From the NCBI RefSeq assembly GCF_003550175.1, contig NZ_QXDF01000001.1:1884501-1948500 (forward strand): 64,000 bases of DNA, given 5' to 3'. Positions within the stretch are counted from its first letter, which is position 1, and each line of letters begins with the position of its first letter. The position numbers and the translations under genes are program-made. Origin of the DNA: Dichotomicrobium thermohalophilum (GTDB lineage Bacteria > Pseudomonadota > Alphaproteobacteria > Rhizobiales > Rhodomicrobiaceae). The notes under the pieces are model-generated. The model ran no database searches. It worked only from the letters and a program-made list of their open reading frames with translations, and was not told the origin of the DNA. Positions 1-7,899 of the stretch are shown here, piece after piece.

Positions 1-1
1 C

Positions 2-169
2 GTGCGACAGATGAAGCGCACGGGTGAGACGCTGGACGTCAAGGTGAAGAACCCGGTGCCGCTTTACATGAACTACGTCACGGCCTGGGCAACGCCAGAC
101 GGCGTGGTCCATTTCCGCCGTGACATCTACGGCCGGGACGGCGTGGGCGCGACGGCCTCGGCCTACTGA
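2..169 (+). CDS. L,D-transpeptidase, C-terminal fragment
   Basis: Only the last 55 codons are in the window; the gene starts upstream. The residues read PVPLYMNYVTAW followed by GVVHFRRDIYGRD, which matches the conserved end of YcbB/LdtD-type murein L,D-transpeptidases (after the YkuD catalytic domain). These periplasmic enzymes form 3-3 cross-links in peptidoglycan. The catalytic Cys lies outside the window, so activity cannot be judged. A hairpin with a T-run follows 34 nt after the stop. Confidence 0.8.
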   Translation: MRQMKRTGETLDVKVKNPVPLYMNYVTAWATPDGVVHFRRDIYGRDGVGATASAY

Positions 170-202
170 CTGGCCGAACAGCGCGCAGATCGCGAGCGTC
201 AC

Positions 203-238
203 AGCGCCTGGTCCCGACGGGGCGGGCGCTTTTCTTTT
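203..238 (+). terminator. Rho-independent terminator after the transpeptidase gene
   Basis: AGCGCC pairs with GGCGCT across a GC-rich loop and is followed directly by TTTCTTTT. It sits between the transpeptidase stop and the convergent small gene. Confidence 0.7.
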
Positions 239-241
239 GCG

Positions 242-466
242 CTAGAGCCCGCGCGCGACGTCGTGCCCGAAATTGATCAGCAACGCAACAAGCACCACCG
301 AGATTACGATCACGAGGGCCATGAAGCGGCGAAAGGCCGGCAAGATCAGCATGACGAGCAAAAAGACGCCGGCAACGATGGCGATCGTCACCCACAGCGC
401 CAGCTCGGTGTTCGTCTGGTAGTAAAGCGCGATGGTGTTGCGCAGGTCATCGAGAAACGCCATCAC
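242..466 (-). CDS. Small two-helix membrane protein, function unknown
   Basis: 74 aa. Two hydrophobic segments (about residues 22-42 and 48-66) are separated by a short basic turn (FRRF), so a two-pass inner-membrane hairpin is likely. The protein starts MM; either Met is possible. I do not recognise a family. It lies alone between the terminator at 203-238 and tRNA-Glu, convergent with the transpeptidase gene. Confidence 0.55.
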   Translation of the reverse strand: MMAFLDDLRNTIALYYQTNTELALWVTIAIVAGVFLLVMLILPAFRRFMALVIVISVVLVALLINFGHDVARGL

Positions 467-579
467 GGCCTCCCCAGCGCCGTTCGACTATTAGCGCGCC
501 GCGACGCGCAAAGTGGTTATACCGCGAGACCCTGAATTCCCGAAAGTGTTTGGAGAATGGAGCTCAAAAGCGACCCGAA

Positions 580-655
580 TGGCGCTCCCTAGGGGAATCG
601 AACCCCTGTTTCCGGCGTGAGAGGCCGGCGTCCTGGGCCACTAGACGAAGGGAGC
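580..655 (-). tRNA. tRNA-Glu (anticodon CTC)
   Basis: On the minus strand the 7-bp acceptor stem pairs GCTCCCT with AGGGAGC. The anticodon arm is CCGGC-CTCTCAC-GCCGG, giving anticodon CTC (reads GAG). The T arm carries the usual GGTTCGAATCC. The discriminator base is G and the CCA end is encoded (580-582). Confidence 0.95.
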
Positions 656-737
656 ATGCATTGCTTGGCAAAATGCCATTAACCGCACGCTCTTGCAAAT
701 GGCATTCGCCGCGCCCCAGTCAAGAGGAACGCATGCG

Positions 738-1112
738 CTATTGCGGCGACAGGCGCAGGCGGGTGACCGCATTCCCGCGGGCGGTGTCGACGATAACGAT
801 TTCCTCGGTCCCCGGCCCCTTGAGATGCAGGATCACGCGCCCGCCGTCAGCCATGATGCGCGCGACTTCGGCGCCGACTGGAATCTGTACGGTCACCTCG
901 CCACCGTCCGAATCCCTCTGAACGGTGCGCTCGCGCACGGCCTCACGCGCCTCACGCTGCTCACCGATCTTTGTCGCCTGGTAGTATAGGCCGGCGATCA
1001 GCAACGCAAACCCGAGGACCAGAAGGACCGTCATCACGATCACGACAATCTTCAGCGTGCGGACCTGGCGCGGATTGAAAACGCTGCCGGGAAGCGGTTC
1101 CTGATCGGACAT
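738..1112 (-). CDS. DUF6476-like single-pass membrane protein
   Basis: About 124 aa starting MSDQEPLPGSVFNPRQVRTLK. One strong transmembrane helix (about residues 23-45) is followed by a short charged linker and a periplasmic-type beta-rich tail ending in VTRLRLSPQ. This resembles the alphaproteobacterial DUF6476 family, which has no assigned function. The frame is open 40 codons further upstream, but this ATG is chosen because the protein then begins just before the helix and does not overlap rluD, which diverges from position 1217. Confidence 0.65.
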   Translation of the reverse strand: MSDQEPLPGSVFNPRQVRTLKIVVIVMTVLLVLGFALLIAGLYYQATKIGEQREAREAVRERTVQRDSDGGEVTVQIPVGAEVARIMADGGRVILHLKGPGTEEIVIVDTARGNAVTRLRLSPQ

Positions 1113-1216
1113 TGCTGGCCTTGCGCGAAAAGGTGTTGTTTGCGACGCGGTTTGCGCCAAAAGATGAGCGGAGACACGATCGAAATTCCACGCCACCGGA
1201 CCGGCGCACGACCCGC

Positions 1217-2221
1217 ATGCACCATTTGACATTTACCGCGCAAGATCAAGACCGCGGCAACCGCCTGGACCGATTTCTGGCCGATGCGGCGGCGGAGCTG
1301 AGCCGCGCACGCATCCAGGCGCTCATCAAGGACGGGCAAGTCACGGTCAACGGCGCAGCCATAACCTCGCCGAAACACCGTATACAACCCGGCGACGCGG
1401 TCGATCTGAAGATGCCGGAGCCGGAGCCTGCGCAGCCGGAGCCCGAGGACATCCCGCTCGACATCGTTTATGAAGACGACGACATCATCGTCATCGACAA
1501 GCCCGCGGGCATGGTCGTGCACCCGGCCGCCGGAAACTGGACGGGCACGCTGGTCAACGCCCTGCTTGCTCATTGCGGCGACAGCCTTTCCGGTATTGGC
1601 GGAGTGCGCCGGCCCGGCATCGTCCACCGGCTCGACAAGGATACCAGCGGCCTGATGGTCGTCGCCAAGAACGACCGCGCCCATCGCCGGCTGAAGGCAC
1701 AGTTCACTGACCGTGGCCGCGCTGGCAAGCTGCTGCGGGAATATCAGGCGCTTGTCTGGGGCGCGCCTCTGCCGGCGCTTGGCACGATAGACGCGCCGAT
1801 CGCGCGCCACGCGACCAACAGGTTCAAGTATGCGGTGGCCCCGGCGCGCGGCCGCGATGCGATCACCCATTACCGGACGCTGACCAAGTATTCGGCGCCG
1901 GACGTGGAGGGTGAAGACAAGACGGTCGCGGCGCTCGTGGCCTGCCGGCTGGAGACCGGGCGCACCCACCAGATCCGTGTCCACATGGCGCATATCGGCC
2001 ACCCGGTCATTGGGGACCCGCTTTACGCAACCGGTTTCAGCAACCGCGTTGCCGCCTTGCCCGAAAACGCCCGATCTGCAATACTTTCTCTTCATGGACA
2101 AGCGCTTCACGCTGCCAAGCTTGGCATCGAACAGCCAGCAACAGGCGCGTACTTATCCTTCACCTCCGATTTGCCACAGGATATGCGCGATGTTATTGCG
2201 GCGCTGAGCGCAGAGAGTTGA
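1217..2221 (+). CDS. rluD: 23S rRNA pseudouridine synthase RluD family
   Basis: 334 aa. Converts uridines of 23S rRNA to pseudouridine in the cytoplasm; in E. coli RluD these are in helix 69. An N-terminal S4 RNA-binding domain (about residues 15-60) precedes the synthase domain. The catalytic Asp is D140 in the motif HRLDKDTSG. RTHQIRVH and HPVIGDPLY follow as in the family. The frame is open further upstream, but the ATG at 1217 begins next to the S4 domain and avoids overlap with the divergent gene. rluD followed by rpoH is a common alphaproteobacterial order. Confidence 0.93.
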   Translation: MHHLTFTAQDQDRGNRLDRFLADAAAELSRARIQALIKDGQVTVNGAAITSPKHRIQPGDAVDLKMPEPEPAQPEPEDIPLDIVYEDDDIIVIDKPAGMVVHPAAGNWTGTLVNALLAHCGDSLSGIGGVRRPGIVHRLDKDTSGLMVVAKNDRAHRRLKAQFTDRGRAGKLLREYQALVWGAPLPALGTIDAPIARHATNRFKYAVAPARGRDAITHYRTLTKYSAPDVEGEDKTVAALVACRLETGRTHQIRVHMAHIGHPVIGDPLYATGFSNRVAALPENARSAILSLHGQALHAAKLGIEQPATGAYLSFTSDLPQDMRDVIAALSAES

Positions 2222-2255
2222 AATCGGCCGGGAGGCAGGCGGCGAAATCAGACGG

Positions 2256-2282
2256 GCGGCCTTAGCCAGGCCGCTTTTGTTT
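2256..2282 (+). terminator. Rho-independent terminator after rluD
   Basis: GCGGCC and GGCCGC form a perfect 6-bp stem around a 7-nt loop, followed by TTTTGTTT. It separates rluD transcription from rpoH. Confidence 0.85.
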
Positions 2283-2418
2283 CGTCTGATATCGCGTGAG
2301 ACCAGGGGCGCGCCGGCGGGGTGAAACCAGCGCGCTTTCTTGCACTCCGGCGGCAGAATCGCTGATCCAAACCTGATGCTGTTGCGTACAAGCTGCAGTA
2401 ATGAAACAGGAACACAGT

Positions 2419-3300
2419 ATGAACAACCTCCCAACGGTTTCCGGCAGCGGCGGTCTCAGTCGTTATCTCGATGAGATCCGCAAGTTTCCGATGCTGGAAC
2501 CGGAAGAAGAATACATGCTCGCCAAGCGTTGGAAGGAGCATGAGGACACAGAAGCCGCGCATAAACTCGTGACATCGCATTTGCGACTTGTCGCGCGTAT
2601 TGCCATGGGCTATCGCGGCTACGGCCTGCCGATCGGCGAGGTCGTGTCGGAGGGCAATGTCGGCCTGATGCAGGCCGTCAAGCGCTTCGACCCGGATCGC
2701 GGCTTCCGGCTGGCGACCTATGCGATGTGGTGGATCCGCGCCTCGATCCAGGAATACATCCTGCGCTCCTGGTCGCTGGTGAAGATGGGCACCACGGCGA
2801 GCCAGAAAAAGCTGTTCTTCAATCTGCGCAAGATGAAGGGACAGCTGGAAGCCTATGACGAGGGCGATCTGCGGCCCGAGCATGTCCGCCAGATTTCGGA
2901 CCAGTTGTCGGTCTCGGAAGAGGACGTGATCTCGATGAACCGCCGACTGGCCGGTGACAGCTCGCTGAACGCGCCGTTGCGTGCGGACGCCGAAAGCGGC
3001 GAATGGCAGGACTGGCTCGTTGACGAGGAAGAGGTCGGTCAGGAGGCCGAACTCGCCGACCGCGAAGAGCTGGAGCAGCGCCGCAGCTATCTCCAGGAGG
3101 CACTGGAGACGCTTAACGAGCGCGAGCGCCGGATTTTCACAGCCCGGCGTCTCTCGGACAGTCCGCTGACCCTCGAAGAGCTGTCGCACGAGTTTGGCGT
3201 CAGCCGAGAACGCATCCGCCAGATCGAGGTGCGTGCGTTCGAGAAGGTCCAGAAGGCCGTCCAGAAATCCGCTCAGATGGCGGAGGCTCCGGCCGAATAA
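2419..3300 (+). CDS. rpoH: RNA polymerase heat-shock sigma factor RpoH (sigma-32)
   Basis: 293 aa. Sigma region 2 includes the DPDRGFRLATYAMWWIRASI block (residues 91-110), followed by the RpoH-specific box QKKLFFNLRKMK (about 129-140). Region 4.2 has a helix-turn-helix, VSRERIRQIEVRAFEKVQ. An ATG six codons earlier is possible, but AGGAA sits at good spacing before this one and the protein then starts as relatives do. It follows the rluD terminator, so it is probably transcribed alone. The Hsp20 gene at 7900 is a plausible target in this window (inference). Confidence 0.95.
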   Translation: MNNLPTVSGSGGLSRYLDEIRKFPMLEPEEEYMLAKRWKEHEDTEAAHKLVTSHLRLVARIAMGYRGYGLPIGEVVSEGNVGLMQAVKRFDPDRGFRLATYAMWWIRASIQEYILRSWSLVKMGTTASQKKLFFNLRKMKGQLEAYDEGDLRPEHVRQISDQLSVSEEDVISMNRRLAGDSSLNAPLRADAESGEWQDWLVDEEEVGQEAELADREELEQRRSYLQEALETLNERERRIFTARRLSDSPLTLEELSHEFGVSRERIRQIEVRAFEKVQKAVQKSAQMAEAPAE

Positions 3301-3311
3301 GGATAGCCCTT

Positions 3312-4229
3312 GTGCGCAAGCGGTTTCTGATCGTCCACAACCCCAACGCGGGTTCGGGCCGGCGCAGGCTCATGCGTGGCGTTTTGGGCGCGCTTGAGCA
3401 CGCTGGCGCCGAGGTGGCGGTCCAAAAGGCGCTTTCTGAAGACAGCGGACGCGCCATTGCGAGCGAGGCGGCCCGCACAGGCCATTATGATGCAATAGTT
3501 GCCGCCGGCGGGGACGGCACGATCCGCAGTGTCGCCGCCGGCTTGCGCGGCTCCGAGATTCCCGTTGGTATCCTGCCGCTTGGCACGGGCAACGTCATGG
3601 CCAATGAGATCGGGTTGCCGCGCCAACCCGACGCCATCGCCCGTTACCTCCTCGACGGTGTTGCCGTGCCGGTGGCAGGAGCTGTCGCCGACGACACCCC
3701 CTTCTTCCTGATGGCCGGTGCCGGGCTCGATGCCGAGGCGGTGGCCGGGCTCAACAATCGTCTGAAGCGCTGGATCGGCAAGCTCGCCTATGTCTGGCCG
3801 GTGGTGCGCGGAATTCTCCGACCGGCTCCAACCATCCAGGCCGTGCTCGACGGCAAGCCGCACCACGCGCGCTGGGTGGTGCTGTGCAAGGCGGGCAGCT
3901 ATGCTGGCGGTTTCCGGCTCTCGCCGGACAGCCATCTGTTCATGCCAGGTCTCACGGCTGTTTTGTGCACCGCGCGCGATCCTTTCAGCCTGACCCTCAA
4001 CATTCTGATGATCGGCGCCGGACAGGCAAAGCACGCACCGCATCTGCATTTCGTGCGTTGTCGTCGGGCGCATCTCGGCGCAGACCGGCGCGTCGCCGTT
4101 CAGATTGACGGGGAGAGTCACGGCGAACTGCCGGTGTCGATCAGCGAGGACCACACAACAGTTCATCTGCTTGCCCCGGCCGAAACCGCGGCGGCGTTCG
4201 CGCACCAGCGTGCGCGCGCGGCCGCGTGA
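3312..4229 (+). CDS. Diacylglycerol-kinase-family lipid kinase (DAGK catalytic domain)
   Basis: 305 aa from a GTG start 11 nt after rpoH. The N-terminal NPNAGSG and the nucleotide-binding GGDGTIRSVAAG are the signature of the DAGK_cat/YegS fold, and PLGTGNVMANEIG is the second conserved block. The C-terminal beta-sandwich carries VAVQIDGE. Such enzymes phosphorylate diacylglycerol, sphingoid bases or related lipids; the substrate cannot be read from sequence. It may be co-transcribed with rpoH because there is no terminator between them. Confidence 0.85.
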   Translation: MRKRFLIVHNPNAGSGRRRLMRGVLGALEHAGAEVAVQKALSEDSGRAIASEAARTGHYDAIVAAGGDGTIRSVAAGLRGSEIPVGILPLGTGNVMANEIGLPRQPDAIARYLLDGVAVPVAGAVADDTPFFLMAGAGLDAEAVAGLNNRLKRWIGKLAYVWPVVRGILRPAPTIQAVLDGKPHHARWVVLCKAGSYAGGFRLSPDSHLFMPGLTAVLCTARDPFSLTLNILMIGAGQAKHAPHLHFVRCRRAHLGADRRVAVQIDGESHGELPVSISEDHTTVHLLAPAETAAAFAHQRARAAA

Positions 4230-4548
4230 GCCGCGGGCATTTTTCCCCACGGTATCCACAGCCCGCGAATCGCGTTAGTCTCCCAATCATGACGAAAGCG
4301 TGGCGTAGTGCGCCCGGTGGCGTGTTATGGATGCGCTTTCAACTCCATCGGGTTTCCGGCGCAGGCAACCGGCGTCGGGAAAACAGGTCGGCGGCGCCTT
4401 GTCCGGGGGGCGATGCTCCCAGGCATCCGGCCCGGCAAGCGGGCACCGACCTTAGAGGGGGCGGAATGCTTTTAGCGTTCCGCAGATGTGCCGTAACGGT
4501 GCGGGAGAGAACCTGTTCTCGTGCGGCCACGCACAGATGGAGAGACCG
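4230..4548. other. Structured GC-rich intergenic region, possible leader or sRNA
   Basis: No convincing gene lies in these 319 bases. A 9-bp stem, GCGGAATGC with GCGTTCCGC, occurs at 4461-4483 around a TTTTA loop. Another short arm pairs GTGCGG...GCAC near 4514-4531. The stretch looks more like a folded RNA than coding sequence, but no known riboswitch, 6S, SRP or RNase P signature was found. It leads into the small gene at 4549, and a terminator follows at 4739-4765. Confidence 0.35.
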
Positions 4549-4686
4549 ATGCGAAACAATCTGCTGAAAACACTGGACGGGCGTGTTTCAGAGCATCTCG
4601 AGGATCATGTCATTCGGCGTCGGCTGGACTCTCTCCACGATATCGACCTCATCCGGAAGGCGAAATATCTTCACCCCCCGAGTTGA
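4549..4686 (+). CDS. Candidate 45-aa small protein
   Basis: ATG at 4549 is preceded by GGAGAG at suitable spacing. The product is charged and helical, begins MRNNLLKTLDGRVSEHLEDH and ends KYLHPPS, with an RRRLDSLHDIDLI stretch faintly like small DUF1127-type basic proteins. There is no signal peptide or membrane helix. A strong terminator 52 nt after the stop supports a real transcription unit. I do not recognise the family; it could be a chance ORF inside an RNA gene. Confidence 0.4.
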   Translation: MRNNLLKTLDGRVSEHLEDHVIRRRLDSLHDIDLIRKAKYLHPPS

Positions 4687-4738
4687 GGCAATTGATGGTA
4701 AAGCGTTTTCCCAATCCAAGCGATTGCGGTATCAGCGG

Positions 4739-4765
4739 AACCGGCCCTCTTGGGCCGGTTTCTTC
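4739..4765 (+). terminator. Rho-independent terminator upstream of cysE
   Basis: AACCGGCCC and GGGCCGGTT form a perfect 9-bp stem with a TCTT loop, followed by TCTTC. It closes the transcript covering 4230-4686 and isolates cysE. Confidence 0.8.
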
Positions 4766-4848
4766 ATGCCCCCTCACAATTGCATGCCTTTCACATCGGC
4801 AGCGGAATGGCTATCTTAGCGGCAATGTGCGCAATCAAGGGGTTACCC

Positions 4849-5700
4849 ATGAGCCAGTCTCATCCCGATCAGCGATCCGCCGCCGTCAAGCCCTGCGACC
4901 CGGTCTGGAGCGATGTTCGCGCCCAGGCGGACGCTATCGTCGCCGAAGAGCCGGCGCTGGCTGGGTTCATTTCCACGACGATCCTGAACCAGCCGAGCCT
5001 CGAAGAGGCCGTTCTCTTCCGGCTCTCGCAGCGACTTGACCAAGCGGACCTGCCAGGCGGGCTGATCAGGCAGACCTTCAGCCGGGTCCTGGAAAGCCAT
5101 CCCGAGCTGGGCGAGATGTTCCGTGCAGACTTGGCGGCGGTGGTCGACCGCGACCCGGCCTGCCAGCGGGCGATCGAGCCGATCCTTTATTTCAAGGGCT
5201 TCCACGCGCTGCAGACCTATCGCTTCGCTCATGCGTTATGGAAGGCCGGCCGGCGTGATTTTGCCCTGTATCTGCAAAGCCAGTCCTCGCGCGTTTTCGG
5301 GACGGACATTCACCCGAACGCGCAGATCGGCCGCGGTATCATGCTCGACCATGCCACGGGGCTGGTCGTCGGCGAGACGGCAGTAGTCGGGGATCAGACT
5401 TCGATCCTGCATTCGGTCACACTCGGTGGCAGCGGCAAGGAGTCCGGTGACCGCCATCCGAAAATCGGCTGCGGCGTCATGATCGGCGCAGGTGCGAAGA
5501 TTCTGGGCAACATCTCGGTGGGCGATTGCGTGCGGATCGCGGCCGGCAGCGTCGTTCTGCGCGATGTTGAGCCGCGCGTCACTGTCGCCGGCGTCCCGGC
5601 CAAGGTGGTCGGTCTCGCTGGCTGCCCCGAACCGGCCCGCGCGATGAACCAGCTGTTCGGCTCGATCGGTTCCGAAACCGAGACCGCGGCAGAGGAATAA
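4849..5700 (+). CDS. cysE: Serine O-acetyltransferase
   Basis: 283 aa. Makes O-acetylserine from serine and acetyl-CoA, the first step of cysteine synthesis. The N-terminal helical domain contains the block AIEPILYFKGFHALQTYR. The C-terminal left-handed beta-helix has hexapeptide repeats: DIHPNAQIGRGI, then LDHATGLVVGE, then GGSGKESGDRHPKIG, the last carrying the conserved DRHPKI active-site region. The start is the ATG after AAGGGG, giving the normal family length. A small DUF3126 gene follows, a pairing common in Alphaproteobacteria. Confidence 0.95.
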   Translation: MSQSHPDQRSAAVKPCDPVWSDVRAQADAIVAEEPALAGFISTTILNQPSLEEAVLFRLSQRLDQADLPGGLIRQTFSRVLESHPELGEMFRADLAAVVDRDPACQRAIEPILYFKGFHALQTYRFAHALWKAGRRDFALYLQSQSSRVFGTDIHPNAQIGRGIMLDHATGLVVGETAVVGDQTSILHSVTLGGSGKESGDRHPKIGCGVMIGAGAKILGNISVGDCVRIAAGSVVLRDVEPRVTVAGVPAKVVGLAGCPEPARAMNQLFGSIGSETETAAEE

Positions 5701-5805
5701 GCTGGCGCGCCGCTTGACCTTGTCCAGTGGCCTCTGTAGCGATGAAGGGGCTTCGGACGGCGCGCCTCGTGCGGGCGACAACCCAAAACTGACAGGGACA
5801 CTGAT

Positions 5806-6015
5806 ATGAAGGGCGAAGAAATCACGCGCCTGCAAAGCTATTTGCAGCGGAAATTCGAGTTGCCCGAACTGGAGGTGCGTCAGCGGCAGAAGCAGGAAGA
5901 CTCCGCGGAGGTCTATATTAGCGGAGAGTTCATCGGCGTGGTCTACCGCGACGATGACGATGAGGACCTGTCCTACCAGTTCCAGATGGCCATTCTCGAA
6001 ATGGACCTCGACTAG
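5806..6015 (+). CDS. DUF3126 family small protein
   Basis: 69 aa. The acidic protein reads ITRLQSYLQRKF then EVYISGEFIGVVYRDDDDEDLSYQFQM, the DUF3126 signature. It has no membrane or signal segment, so it is cytosolic. Its place right behind cysE is conserved in many Alphaproteobacteria, which hints at a link to cysteine metabolism, but no function is established. A 105-nt gap separates the two genes. Confidence 0.85.
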   Translation: MKGEEITRLQSYLQRKFELPELEVRQRQKQEDSAEVYISGEFIGVVYRDDDDEDLSYQFQMAILEMDLD

Positions 6016-6148
6016 GCCCGCGGGCGTGGGCCTCGATGCCTTTTGCGAATGTCATGCCCGCGATTGCGACGGGAGTTCACCCTGGCTCAGACTTGCCGAA
6101 GGAACTTCGGCAACGGAGCGCGAGGCAAACACCAAAACAGAGCACGGC

Positions 6149-7171
6149 TCAAAGCCCCAGAAGCTGTTCAGCCCGGCTGGGCCGCGCCCCGGGGATGTAG
6201 GCGTCGAATGCTGCCCAGAACTGATCGCGCAGACCGTTCCGCTCCTGAAGGACTTCGTGGCGCGCGCCAGGGATCAGTACATGCGCGCCCATGCGCAGCC
6301 GGCTGGTAAAGCCTTCGATGGCGCGTAGCGAGACGATCGGGTCGTTGCCGGAAGCAACGATCAACGCCGGTACCTTGACAGAGCGCGGGAACGGGTCGCT
6401 GTTCAGAAGCGACATGGATTGCCAGGCGGCGTGATACCAGCCAATCGTGGGCGAGCCGAGCGCCAGTTCCGGCGCGGTGCGGAGGACTTCCTGCGTGCGC
6501 GCATAGCGCTGCGCATCACTTGTCAGCGGGTTGCCCTCAAAAGGCCGTTCGTCCAGCGCAATGCCGTTGCCGCCCGGCACATGCATTGTGCCCATCCCGC
6601 ACAGCGTCAGCACTTCCGCGACCCGTGGCGGCCTGGGAACGCGTGTGTGGTTCGGCTCGAGCGCAATGAGCGGTGCGGTCAGGATGATCCGGTCGAACCA
6701 GCACATGCGTGAGCGGGTCGCACGCAGCAGGATGTTCGCGCCCATCGAATGCGCCAGCGCGTAATAAGGTGCCGGACAGTCGGGCAGCACAATCTCGGCC
6801 ATGAACTGTTCGAGGTCGGCATCATACTGCGCAAAATCGTCGACATGGCCCTTCCGTGGATTGGCTAGCGGGCGGCTCGACCCGCCCTGCCCGCGGTGGT
6901 CCATGATCGCGACGGCGAAGCCACGCCGGCGCAGGTCCGAAATGACCTCGAAATACTTTTCGATGAACTCGGCCCGGCCCATCAGAATGCAGACGGTACC
7001 GAGCTTGTTCAGACCGGTCGGTCCCCACCAGGCGAAGCGAATGCGCGCACCGTCGCTCGCCAGAAAATGCCCCGCCGTGCCCCCGCCCGGCACCGGATTG
7101 CGCGGCGTGGAGACAAGGATCTCCTGCGACACCCGGTCGGTGCTTGGCATTGGCTCGGCAACTGTCAGCAT
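6149..7171 (-). CDS. Alpha/beta hydrolase, lysophospholipase/monoacylglycerol lipase type
   Basis: 340 aa. The nucleophile elbow is AHSMGAN (G-x-S-x-G-like, with Ser central). An earlier strand carries MDHRGQGGSSRP. The acid and base are expected in VASGNDPIV and GARHEVLQE, matching the Hydrolase_4 (PldB-like) pattern. The likely substrates are lipid monoesters, but the exact one is unknown. The ATG at 7171 has GGGGAG at good spacing; an in-frame ATG at 7237 would overlap the upstream gene. It is probably transcribed with the secreted protein gene at 7203. Confidence 0.8.
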   Translation of the reverse strand: MLTVAEPMPSTDRVSQEILVSTPRNPVPGGGTAGHFLASDGARIRFAWWGPTGLNKLGTVCILMGRAEFIEKYFEVISDLRRRGFAVAIMDHRGQGGSSRPLANPRKGHVDDFAQYDADLEQFMAEIVLPDCPAPYYALAHSMGANILLRATRSRMCWFDRIILTAPLIALEPNHTRVPRPPRVAEVLTLCGMGTMHVPGGNGIALDERPFEGNPLTSDAQRYARTQEVLRTAPELALGSPTIGWYHAAWQSMSLLNSDPFPRSVKVPALIVASGNDPIVSLRAIEGFTSRLRMGAHVLIPGARHEVLQERNGLRDQFWAAFDAYIPGARPSRAEQLLGL

Positions 7172-7202
7172 TTTGGCTCCCCGCGTCGAAGGCCCCGGCG
7201 CG

Positions 7203-7709
7203 TCAGCGCGCCCAGAGGCGATGGCCGCCGTCCCCATCCAGAGGCCGGGCTCTCAGCACGCGGCCCGAACACCTTTCTATCCGCAGTTGGTAAACAGTGC
7301 CATTCGGACGGCGCGCGCGAACAGCGAAATTGTCGCCCACCCGGCGCAGGCCGTGAAAATCCCACCAGCCCTGGCGCTGCAAACGGCGGCGGACCTGGCG
7401 CGGCCTGCGGCATTCGCCGCCAGCGCCTGAGCCCGGCGTCATCAAGCCCCGAAATGCGTCAAGAGGACGCCGCTGTCGCCGGCGGCGCTCGTTGACGGGG
7501 CGGACATGCTGGGGAGCCGGAACGTGCAGCCTTGGCCCCTGTTGTCCGACTTTATAGGCCGCGCCGACGGCCGGCGCAGCTCCGTAACCGGTTGATAGCG
7601 CCTGCGCCTTTCCCGGGCTCGCAGGCGCGACGAACAGCGCGAGGGTCAAAAGCGCCGGACCGCACAGCGCGCGCAGCCGCCCTTTGCCCCATGAAAACTC
7701 CCTCGTCAT
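7203..7709 (-). CDS. Small secreted protein with a PepSY-like C-terminal domain
   Basis: 168 aa. The start MTREFSWGKGRLRAL leads into a hydrophobic signal segment ending near PGKAQA. The middle is Arg/Pro-rich. The C-terminal 50 residues (WDFHGLRRVGDNFAVRA, then GTVYQLRIERCSGRVL) match the short repeat-like domain of many rhizobial secreted proteins that relate residues to a remote PepSY fold. Function is unknown; a periplasmic or exported location is inferred. The frame runs open upstream to 7991, but that part overlaps the Hsp20 leader in antisense and looks spurious. Confidence 0.55.
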   Translation of the reverse strand: MTREFSWGKGRLRALCGPALLTLALFVAPASPGKAQALSTGYGAAPAVGAAYKVGQQGPRLHVPAPQHVRPVNERRRRQRRPLDAFRGLMTPGSGAGGECRRPRQVRRRLQRQGWWDFHGLRRVGDNFAVRARRPNGTVYQLRIERCSGRVLRARPLDGDGGHRLWAR

Positions 7710-7819
7710 GCATCGAGTCTGCCAGATGTAAAGTGAACGCCCGAGCAACCACCCTGTCAGCCGCCGTTCATGAAAACACGAGGTCTTGACGCCCGGCGCC
7801 CGTGACTTACCTCTCAGGT

Positions 7820-7896
7820 GCATACGCCTTGAACGGGTATGCCTGTTGGACTGGCCGAAAGGCAGTGAAAACGCATGTCGCTCACAAGGAGGATAT
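7820..7896 (+). promoter_or_regulatory. ROSE-type RNA thermometer in the hsp20 leader
   Basis: Three successive hairpins lead to the hsp20 start. Hairpin 1 (7820-7842) pairs GCATAC with GTATGC. Hairpin 2 (7851-7865) pairs CTGGCC with GGCAG around GAAA. Hairpin 3 has a 5' arm at 7875-7883 and a 3' arm at 7888-7896 that contains the Shine-Dalgarno AAGGAGG. The 5' arm carries TCGCT, which matches the ROSE consensus UYGCU, and faces GGAGG with G-G and other non-canonical pairs. The ROSE motif is established in rhizobial small heat-shock genes; the assignment here rests on that pairing. A possible RpoH-like promoter (CTTGAC at 7785, TTACCT at 7807) lies just upstream. Confidence 0.65.
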
Positions 7897-7899
7897 GTC

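Noticed and set aside
2339-2365. RpoH-like promoter (CTTG) before rpoH
   Set aside because: The -10 half does not fit the consensus at any allowed spacing.
4290-4545. Known riboswitch, 6S, tmRNA, SRP or RNase P RNA before the 45-aa ORF
   Set aside because: None of the conserved cores of these RNAs could be found.
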